DNA from: VRUE01 sp963728365
GTDB taxonomy: Bacteria > Actinomycetota > Thermoleophilia > Solirubrobacterales > 70-9
DNA length: 64,000 nucleotides
Assembly: GCA_963728365.1 (NCBI GenBank)
Contig: CAVSJI010000001.1
Coordinates: forward strand, 1,612,001 to 1,676,000
Reading direction: 5' to 3'
The position numbers were made by a program, and so were the translations under genes. Of this stretch, positions 57,966 through 64,000 are shown piece by piece. The number at the start of each line of letters is the position of its first letter. Within the stretch, counting starts at the first letter, position 1. The notes below the pieces were generated by a model. That model saw nothing but the letters and a program-made list of their open reading frames with translations, had not been told where the DNA came from and ran no database searches.

Positions 57966-60344
57966 TCAGGCGGGGGTGAGGTCGAGCTCGCGCCAGGGGC
58001 CCTCGCCGGCCATCGGCTGGGTGCGGCCGTGCAGCCAGTCCTCCTGGAGGTCGTCGTAGTGGCGGCTGGCGGGATGGCCGGACTGGCCGGTGAACATCTG
58101 CCAGCGCGAGCGCTGCGGCGCAGCCGGTTCGGCGACCATTCGCCAGCTCGGCGCCCAGACGGCCTTGTAGGGATGGTTTGGGTCATAGGCGATCTGGCTG
58201 ACGGTCTCCTGCGCGCCCCCGGCCCGCAGGCTGCGGTTGAGCAGGCGGCGGAGCAGCGGGTTGGCTTCGCCGAGCGGGTGGGGGAACTCCATCTCGTGCA
58301 CCTGGCCCCAGCGCCAGGCCTCGGGGTCGGGACGGAAGCGGTCCGTGAGGTCGTCGAGGGCGCCGCTGAGCGCCTCCAGCGCCAGCTCGTCCCAGCGGCG
58401 ACCGATCAGCTCCTCGTCGCCCTCCTCCCAGAGGTCCATCAGGTGGGAGTGCCAGCGCCAGGGCGAGGTGACGTGCGGGGTGAAGCCGTTGTCGGCGCGG
58501 TCGAGCCAGCGCTCGCAGAGGTCGCGGTCGCCGATCGCGGCGCGCGCCACCTCGCGGCCGAGGCGCAGCAGGAAGGCCTGGTAGATCGTGCCCGCGATCG
58601 AGTCCGGGTCGAGCCGGCCATCCCAGCTGCGCAGCCGCTCGATCGCGCTGGTCTCGCGCTGTCCCTCGGGCGTCAGGCGGCCGAGGCGCCGCGCCGCCTC
58701 CAGCCCCGGCAGCGAGAGGTTGTCGGACTGCATCGCCTCGAAGCCCTCGATCGTGTGCTCGTCGCTGGATCGCAGCAGCTGCTCGATTCGCTTGGCGCGG
58801 AAGCCGTCGAGCCAATCGCTGGTGATGTGGTGGGGATAGTCGTCCCCGACGATCCGGTTGTTGGCGGTGACCAGGAAGCCGCTCTCGGGGTCGACGGCCT
58901 CGGGCAGCTCCTCGTAGGGGACCGTCCCTTCCCACTCGAACTCCCCGGTCCAGCCGGGCTTGGGCAGGTCGGGACAGCCGCCGCGGCGCAGCGGCAGGCG
59001 GCCGATCAGCTTGTAGCCGATCGAGCCGTGGCGGTCGGCCCAGATCAGGTTGGAGGCGGGCGAGGTGTGCCCGGAGAGCATCCGCACCAGGTCCGAGCCG
59101 GAGGAGACCGCGTGCAGGTCGTAGGCGCCGCGGAAGGTGGTCGGCGCGTCGAGCGTCAGCCAGCGCAGAGCGAGCGGCTCGCTCCCGTCGGCGCCGAGCG
59201 CCTCGTTGACGATCGGCCCGTGATGGGTGCTGCGCACCTCGATCGCCTCGGGGGCGTCGCGGCCCTTTACCGGGATCTCCTCGCGGACGATCTCCAGCGG
59301 CCGCCACTCGTCTTCGAAGAGGTAGCGCTCGCCCTCGATCCGCTCGATGAAGAGATCCTGGACGTCGGCCATCACGTTGGTGAAGGTCCAGCAGACGTCG
59401 TCGCTCTGGCCCATGAAGACGCCCGGCAGACCAGGCGGCGAGGCGCCGCGCACGAAGCGGTCGCCAAGCGTTAGGCCGACCTGGAACCAGATGCCGGGCA
59501 TACTCGGCGGCAGGTGCGGGTCGCCGGCGATCAGCGGCGTGCCCGAGGCGCTGAGCTTGCCGGAGACCGCCCAGTTGTTCGAGCCGCTCGCCTCGGCGGC
59601 GAGGCCGATCGAGCGGCGCACGGCGTCGAGCTGCTCGGCCATTCCCAGGCCATCGCCCGACCAGGCATCCTGGGTGACGATTGGGTTATGGGCCGGGTAG
59701 GCCGGGTCGAGGCGCGCCGCCAGCTCGGGGCCGAGGGCACGGGCCATGTCGGCGCGCAGCAGCTCCTTCTCCCAGTTGGTCGAAAGGCCGAAGGCGAGCA
59801 GCTTGCCGAGGCTGAGGATGTCAGCCGGACACCAGGGCTCGAAGCACAGGCGCAGCAGCTGCATCTCGAAGGGCAGCGCCTTGGCGCTCGCGGCGGCGGC
59901 GTTGACGCCCGCGCAGAACGGGTCGAGGACCTCGTCGCGCAGTGTCGGGTCGAGCGCCTCGGCCTCGCGCTCGGCTGCCCGGCGGATGCCGAGCGTGCGC
60001 ATCAGCCGGTCGACTGGCAGGCCCTCCGGGCCGGCGAACTCGGAGACCCGCCCGCAAACGGCGCGCCGGTAGAAGTCCATCTGGAAGAGCCGTTCCTGGC
60101 CGTGGACGAAGCCCTGGGCAAACCAGAGATCGGTGAAGCTCCGCGCTTCGATGTGCGGGACGCCCCAGCGGTCGCGCCGCACCTTCACCGGGCCCTCAAG
60201 CCCGTCGAGCGCGATCTCGCCCTTGGTCTTCGGCAGCGGCCGCCGCGCCAGCCAGTGCCACGCCGCGGCCGTGGTCGCCGCGGCGAGCCCCGTCCCGGCC
60301 GCCCCCGCCAGCAATCCAGCCTTAGCTGCTCGCCCACCTCGCAT
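57966..60344 (-). CDS. Penicillin acylase family protein (Ntn hydrolase)
   Basis: 792 residues, ATG 60344. A hydrophobic Gly/Ala-rich N-terminus (KAGLLAGAAGTGLAAATTAA) serves as signal or anchor. The alpha chain includes GVPHIEARSFTDLWFAQGFV and QERLFQMDFYRR. The autocatalytic junction is in EASGSNNWAVSG, where the Ser becomes the N-terminal nucleophile, followed by LIAGDPHLPPSMPGIWFQ. Length and motif order match acylases that cleave beta-lactam or acyl-homoserine-lactone side chains; the natural substrate is unknown. Confidence 0.92.
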   Translation of the reverse strand: MRGGRAAKAGLLAGAAGTGLAAATTAAAWHWLARRPLPKTKGEIALDGLEGPVKVRRDRWGVPHIEARSFTDLWFAQGFVHGQERLFQMDFYRRAVCGRVSEFAGPEGLPVDRLMRTLGIRRAAEREAEALDPTLRDEVLDPFCAGVNAAAASAKALPFEMQLLRLCFEPWCPADILSLGKLLAFGLSTNWEKELLRADMARALGPELAARLDPAYPAHNPIVTQDAWSGDGLGMAEQLDAVRRSIGLAAEASGSNNWAVSGKLSASGTPLIAGDPHLPPSMPGIWFQVGLTLGDRFVRGASPPGLPGVFMGQSDDVCWTFTNVMADVQDLFIERIEGERYLFEDEWRPLEIVREEIPVKGRDAPEAIEVRSTHHGPIVNEALGADGSEPLALRWLTLDAPTTFRGAYDLHAVSSGSDLVRMLSGHTSPASNLIWADRHGSIGYKLIGRLPLRRGGCPDLPKPGWTGEFEWEGTVPYEELPEAVDPESGFLVTANNRIVGDDYPHHITSDWLDGFRAKRIEQLLRSSDEHTIEGFEAMQSDNLSLPGLEAARRLGRLTPEGQRETSAIERLRSWDGRLDPDSIAGTIYQAFLLRLGREVARAAIGDRDLCERWLDRADNGFTPHVTSPWRWHSHLMDLWEEGDEELIGRRWDELALEALSGALDDLTDRFRPDPEAWRWGQVHEMEFPHPLGEANPLLRRLLNRSLRAGGAQETVSQIAYDPNHPYKAVWAPSWRMVAEPAAPQRSRWQMFTGQSGHPASRHYDDLQEDWLHGRTQPMAGEGPWRELDLTPA

Positions 60345-60383
60345 AAACCCACCTTACTGGCCGCCTGACCAGACGAATTTCGG

Positions 60384-60430
60384 TTCCGGTGCGCCTTATG
60401 TGGGCATAGACCACATAAGGCGCACCGGAA
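60384..60430 (-). terminator. 20-bp perfect-stem hairpin downstream of the MBL gene
   Basis: Arms 60384-60403 and 60411-60430 are exact reverse complements (outer ends TTCCGGTG and CACCGGAA) with a 7-nt loop. It starts seven bases after the MBL stop and has no U-run. Its sequence is unrelated to the 57909 hairpin. Confidence 0.7.
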
Positions 60431-60437
60431 GCCTCGG

Positions 60438-61160
60438 TCAGGGCTGGAGGTCGGCGGGGGCGCGGCCTTCGGCCGCGAGCTTGTCGAGGTGGGCCTGCAT
60501 GACCAGCGCTGCGGCCGGGCGCATAGCGGTCGGCACGTCGCTCCAGGCCTCGTCGAGCAGAGCCGCGCGGGAGCGCTCGCCGCGCTGCAGGGCGGCGAGC
60601 AGGCGGCGCTCGCGCATCTCGCGGTGCTCGACGTACTCGGCCAGCTTCGCCGCCGGGTCCGTGATCCAGGGGCCGTGGCCGGGGCAGATCAGCTCGATCT
60701 CCTCCCCCTGCATGCGGCGCAGCGAGTCCATGTAGGCGGCGAGCGAGCCGCCCTCCGGCGGGACGAAGGTCGAGCCCTCGCCGAGCACGAGATCGCCGCT
60801 GAAGCAGACGCCGTCGTCGGTGAGCAGGCAGACGTGGTCGGGGGAGTGACCGGGGGTGGCGACGGCGCGCAGGCCGGCGCGCTCCTCGCCATCCGCGGGG
60901 CGGACGACCTCGGCATCGAGTCGTTGCGCCCCATCGGCGTGGTCGCCGTGGCCGTGGGTGAGGATCACGACGCCGATTCCGCCCCGCTGCTCCGCAGCAG
61001 CCCGCACCGCCTCCAGGTGCGAATCAACGTCCGGCCCCGGATCGACCACCGCGCACGGTCCCGACCCATAGAGGTAGGTGTTAGTCCCCGCCAACGTCAT
61101 CGGCCCCGGATTGGGCGCCGTAAGCCTCGAGATCTCAGGGTGCCCGGGCGCCAGGGTCAC
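60438..61160 (-). CDS. Metallo-beta-lactamase-fold hydrolase
   Basis: 240 residues, GTG 61160. The zinc motif ILTHGHGDHADG is at about residues 67-76. ATPGHSPDHVCLLTDDGVCF and SGDLVLGEGSTFV, then CPGHGPWI, give the remaining ligands. A C-terminal helical domain (about 185-240) resembles LACTB2-type MBL proteins. The substrate is not known. It lies between penicillin acylase and PafBC, separated from each by hairpins. Confidence 0.9.
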   Translation of the reverse strand: MTLAPGHPEISRLTAPNPGPMTLAGTNTYLYGSGPCAVVDPGPDVDSHLEAVRAAAEQRGGIGVVILTHGHGDHADGAQRLDAEVVRPADGEERAGLRAVATPGHSPDHVCLLTDDGVCFSGDLVLGEGSTFVPPEGGSLAAYMDSLRRMQGEEIELICPGHGPWITDPAAKLAEYVEHREMRERRLLAALQRGERSRAALLDEAWSDVPTAMRPAAALVMQAHLDKLAAEGRAPADLQP

Positions 61161-61163
61161 GTT

Positions 61164-61280
61164 AGAGCCCGTCCGGGTGGGGGTGGAACGTCTTGTACTT
61201 TTTCGTCACTCACCTCGCGGCGCCAGCGGACAAGCTCTCCACCGAAAAAGTCAAGTGGAACCCCCACTCCGACGGGCTCT
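61164..61280 (-). repeat. Long imperfect inverted repeat between PafBC and the MBL gene
   Basis: AGAGCCCGTC (61164-61173) pairs with GACGGGCTCT (61271-61280). A GTGGGGGT segment and ACTTTTTCG (61197-61205) pair with their complements on the other side, the latter at 61243-61251, around a 37-nt loop. It fills the gap from the PafBC stop to the MBL start, so it may be terminator and leader together. Confidence 0.6.
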
Positions 61281-63331
61281 CACCCCGCGACTTCCTTGGC
61301 GATCGCCTCGCGCGCGTCCTCAGGCTCCAGCACGACCAGGTCACCGGCGCCGCGCAGGATCTCGCGGACCAGCCACGAAGTGCCCGCGTAGGGAAGCTCG
61401 ACCACGACGGCGCCGTCGGCGAGCTCCTCGACCACGGTGCGCTCCTCGCGCAGCCAGCGGGCGCGGTCGGGCGAGACCCAGACCCGGGCGACGTGCGCGG
61501 TGGGCACCTCGCCGTGGCGCATCCAACCCTCCACCCCGGCCAGCTCCTCGACCTCGGGACGCGGCTCGAAGGCCTCGGCGGAGAGCGTCGCCTCCTTGAC
61601 CCGGTCGAGCTTGAAGTGGCGGATGCCGCCTTTGGTCAGGTCGTAGCACTCGACGTACCAGCCCTCGCGCCCGTTCTCCAGCCGGTAGGGCTCGACCGAG
61701 CGCTTGGTGAACTGGTCCTCGTTCTCCTTGTAGTACTGGATCTCGAGCACGCGGCTGGCGGCGATCGCCTCGTTGACGACGCGCGCCACCTCGGCGTCGC
61801 CGCCGCCGCCGGAGGCGATCTCAAGGCCCTCCTCGGAGGGGTCGTGGCCGAGCGCCTCGACGATCTTCGTGCGGGCGCTTTGCAGGCCGGTTTGCGGCAG
61901 GTGTTCGCCGAAGAGGTCGATCGCCGCGATCAGCGCCTTGGCCTCGAGCGGCAGAAGGCGCGCCGGCCGGGCGAAGTTGTCGCCGTAGGGCTCGGTGTCG
62001 ACCTCGACCTCGCCGCCGACGATTTCGGCGTAGAGCACGTAGGTGCCGCCACCGAAGTTGACGACGTTGAGCAGGTCGATGTCCTCCTGCAGCTCCTCGT
62101 CGGTCAGTTCGAGCCGGTTGCGCAGGTCGGCGACGCCGAGCCGCTCGCCGCGCTTGGCCGAGTCGATCAAGAGGCCGGCGAGGGTGACCAGGCGCGCGAA
62201 CCGCTCGGGCCGGATCGCCGCCTCGCCGCGGCCGTTGGAGCGCGAACGGCGCGGCGCCTCGCGCAGCGGCCGGTCGATGACCTCGGCCGGCTCGAAGCCG
62301 TTCTCGTGGCGGTTGTGGAGCAGGGCGAGGCGGCTCTCGGCTTCCTCGCGCAGCTCCTCGGGGCCGAGCACCTGGACGTTCTGGCGCCAGCGCAGCACCC
62401 AGGCGATCAGCTCGCGCGGCGAGGCGTAGTCGGTCTCGAAGACCATGCCCTTGCCGGGAGCGCCGTCGGCCTTCTTCGCCGGGCGCAAAGTGCCGTAGGC
62501 GCCGAAGTCGCGCTCCACCAGCCAGGCGATCCGCTCGCGGACGAAGATCGTCGCGGTGCCGCCGATCTCGCCCAGCTGCCAGTCGGCGCGCTGGCCGTAG
62601 TCGCGGCGGTCGAAGTCCTCGGGCGGCGAGAAGTCGTGCTCGGCCTTGGAGGCGTAGCCGACCTTGCCCTGGATGCGGGAGAGCCGGAAGACGCGCACCG
62701 CCTCGCGCTCGTGGGCGTGGCCGATCAAATAGAACTGCCCGCCGCGGAAGACCAGGTGGTAGGGGTCGACCTTGCGCTTCGCGGTCTCGTCGCGCTCCAT
62801 CGTGTAATAGGTGAACTCGATCGTCTTGCGGCGCGAGATCGCGGTCTCGATCTTGGAGAGCCGCTGGGAGAGGTCGCGGCCGCCGGCTGAGGCGGTCATC
62901 GCCATCTCGACCGGGGCGCGACCGCCCTCCTCGAGCGGGTTCGGATGCCCCCAGGCGACTTGCTGCAGGGCGAGGCGCAGCGGCTCGGCATAGGCGAATT
63001 CGCCCTCGGAGAGCAGCATCAGCGCCGTGCTCAGCGCCGCCAGCTCGTCATCTGAGAACTCGATCGCGTCGAGGTAGAAGTTCTCCGGCGGCAGCGAGTA
63101 GAGCTCCGCCTCGAAGAACCCCTCGCCCGGCTTCTCGACCCCGAGCTGGATGCCGAGGCTCTCGAGCTCGGCCCGGTCGGCGTAGAAGCGACGCGCGAAG
63201 GCGTCGTCATTCATGTCGCTGTAGCCCTCCACCTCGCGCTTGATCTCGAGGGCCGAAACCGGCCTTCCCTGAGCCATCAGGAACGAGATCAGCGAGAGCT
63301 GTCGAATCAGCTTCTCGGTGTCCTTCGCCAC
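61280..63331 (-). CDS. pafBC: Fused PafB-PafC DNA-damage regulator (two HTH-WYL units)
   Basis: 683 residues, GTG 63331. Unit 1 (about 1-330): winged helix KLIRQLSLISFLMAQGRPVS, then WYL part IEFTYYTMERDETAKRKVDP. Unit 2 (about 365-683): RFARLVTLAGLLIDSAKRGE with LGVADLRNRLELTDEELQED, then LEIQYYKENEDQFTKRSVEP. PafB and PafC are separate proteins in many actinobacteria and fused in some (e.g. Arthrobacter). PafBC activates RecA-independent DNA-damage genes after sensing single-stranded DNA through the WYL parts. No proteasome-accessory gene is next to it here. Confidence 0.9.
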   Translation of the reverse strand: MAKDTEKLIRQLSLISFLMAQGRPVSALEIKREVEGYSDMNDDAFARRFYADRAELESLGIQLGVEKPGEGFFEAELYSLPPENFYLDAIEFSDDELAALSTALMLLSEGEFAYAEPLRLALQQVAWGHPNPLEEGGRAPVEMAMTASAGGRDLSQRLSKIETAISRRKTIEFTYYTMERDETAKRKVDPYHLVFRGGQFYLIGHAHEREAVRVFRLSRIQGKVGYASKAEHDFSPPEDFDRRDYGQRADWQLGEIGGTATIFVRERIAWLVERDFGAYGTLRPAKKADGAPGKGMVFETDYASPRELIAWVLRWRQNVQVLGPEELREEAESRLALLHNRHENGFEPAEVIDRPLREAPRRSRSNGRGEAAIRPERFARLVTLAGLLIDSAKRGERLGVADLRNRLELTDEELQEDIDLLNVVNFGGGTYVLYAEIVGGEVEVDTEPYGDNFARPARLLPLEAKALIAAIDLFGEHLPQTGLQSARTKIVEALGHDPSEEGLEIASGGGGDAEVARVVNEAIAASRVLEIQYYKENEDQFTKRSVEPYRLENGREGWYVECYDLTKGGIRHFKLDRVKEATLSAEAFEPRPEVEELAGVEGWMRHGEVPTAHVARVWVSPDRARWLREERTVVEELADGAVVVELPYAGTSWLVREILRGAGDLVVLEPEDAREAIAKEVAG

Positions 63332-63417
63332 GTGGCGCAGGATAGTCGCGGGGCTCGCACGGCCTCACGCCCGGGCGACCTCGGACCCGCAATTTGGCGC
63401 ATTCTGACTAGGTCCAT

Positions 63418-63477
63418 GCGTCGCCAGGCAAGAACGCAGGAAGGCGAAATGGAATGCCATTTGGCCGCCTGGGACGC
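63418..63477 (-). promoter_or_regulatory. Imperfect long hairpin between the HD gene and PafBC
   Basis: AAATGG (63447-63452) and CCATTT (63457-63462) with a 4-nt loop are extended by GGC/GCC and CAGG/CCTG pairs, and GCGTC (63418-63422) pairs with GACGC (63473-63477) outside. It follows the HD-domain gene stop by 22 bp on the leftward strand. Confidence 0.45.
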
Positions 63478-63499
63478 CGCATGGCGGCGCCTGGGGCCG

Positions 63500-64000
63500 T
63501 CAGGCGGCGCGGCCGCCGAAGTAGGCGGAGCCGGCGAGAGCCCGGTCGAAGCCCGACCAGAACTCTCCGGCCGGCAGCGCCCGCTCGAGGCGGTCGAAGC
63601 TGCCGAGCCGACCGCCGAGGTTGTCGATCATGTGGACGAGGACGGCCTCACGCGTGGCGGGGACGACCGGCGAGCCGTGCTCGAGCGACCCGTGGTGAGC
63701 GAGGATGATGTGCAGGACGGCCTGTGCGAGGGCCGGATCGAAGCCCTGAATCTCCTCGATCTCGCGGCGCACCTTGTAGTAGCCGAGCGGGATCTCGCCC
63801 TGCAGGCGGCCGGCGTCGGTGAGGTCGATCGCCAGCGGGTCGTCGTTGTAGGCCTCGGTCTTGCCGATGTCGTGCAGGAGGGCGCCGGCGACGGCGACGT
63901 CGCGGTCGATGCCGGGGAAGAAGCCGGCAGCGGCGCTGACCGCGTTGGCGACGGAGACCGTGTGCTCGAGCAGCCCGTGGCGGTAGGCCTGGTGGTAGGT
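63500..64000 (-). CDS. HD-domain protein, YhaM-like 3'-5' exoribonuclease (N-terminal part missing)
   Basis: The last 166 residues are visible; the start lies beyond base 64000. YHQAYRHGLLEHTVSVANAV, GALLHDIGKTEAYNDDP (the HD pair), ILAHHGSLEHGSPVVPATRE and LVHMIDNLGGRLGSFD match the YhaM/CBF1 HD-type exoribonuclease. An OB-fold nucleic-acid-binding domain normally precedes this part and would be in the next window. The C-terminal AYFGGRAA is complete. The family degrades RNA or ssDNA from the 3' end with a divalent metal. Confidence 0.85.
   Translation of the reverse strand, partial: TYHQAYRHGLLEHTVSVANAVSAAAGFFPGIDRDVAVAGALLHDIGKTEAYNDDPLAIDLTDAGRLQGEIPLGYYKVRREIEEIQGFDPALAQAVLHIILAHHGSLEHGSPVVPATREAVLVHMIDNLGGRLGSFDRLERALPAGEFWSGFDRALAGSAYFGGRAA

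Noticed and set aside
1..64000. tRNA, rRNA, phage integrase, transposase
   Set aside because: No cloverleaf, conserved rRNA segment or recognisable recombinase motif was seen; a short degenerate element could still be missed by eye.

Overview
The window is about 70% GC with dense, often 4-nt-overlapping genes, many GTG/TTG starts, a fused PafB-PafC regulator, F420/PPOX-type and DJ-1/AraC genes and several PIN toxin modules. This fits a high-GC actinobacterium. The style (short ArsR-like helix-turn-helix proteins, very large envelope-glycan loci) points to Thermoleophilia/Solirubrobacterales, which is an inference and not a proof. I recognised no rRNA, tRNA, CRISPR array, insertion sequence or phage genes.

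Layout. 0-4.2 kb: dTDP-rhamnose genes (rmlB partial, rmlD, rmlA) with a decayed DUF4143 ATPase between them, and a divergent glycosyltransferase (GT). 4.2-7.4 kb: a compact island with a winged-helix regulator, a divergent 18-codon peptide gene with a near-perfect Shine-Dalgarno (SD), a SAM methyltransferase and an E1/ThiF-like adenylyltransferase with an N-terminal peptide-clamp (RRE-like) domain. A perfect 19-bp inverted repeat brackets the peptide gene. I read this as an undescribed RiPP-type (ribosomally made, modified peptide) system. 7.4-8.9 kb: two PIN toxin-antitoxin modules, one on each strand.

8.9-29.3 kb: a large envelope/glycoconjugate locus. Two GTs and a coiled-coil protein run leftward. 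A nine- to ten-gene rightward operon carries an ABC-2 polysaccharide exporter (Wzt/Wzm-type), GTs, a bimodular NRPS (A-T-C-A-T-TE, with a cysteine in the thioesterase nucleophile elbow and an inserted repeat), its phosphopantetheinyl transferase, a 1,226-residue multidomain GT and three methyltransferase-like genes. The operon suggests a peptide moiety built next to, or onto, an exported glycan.

29.4-39.0 kb: a less GC-rich stretch with two membrane GT-C-like proteins, a secreted glycoside-hydrolase-like protein carrying two blocks of seven 46-residue repeats (two predicted seven-bladed propellers), a PucR-type regulator, a frameshifted gene and several small genes. 39.0-49.9 kb: a leftward eight-gene operon of sugar epimerases, GT2 enzymes (one fused to a methyltransferase), three polytopic membrane proteins and a secreted glycosidase-like protein.

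50-64 kb: mixed chromosomal genes, namely a DUF4143 ATPase, polyprenol-phosphate mannosyltransferase, PPOX enzyme, a third PIN module, a GlxA regulator divergent from a DJ-1/PfpI protein, an AAA ATPase, a DUF1906 secreted protein, penicillin acylase, a metallo-beta-lactamase-fold hydrolase, PafBC and a YhaM-like HD protein (partial). The leftward genes at the right end are separated by long, sequence-unrelated hairpins. Three genes in the window appear to start with CTG, two of them in CTGA overlaps.
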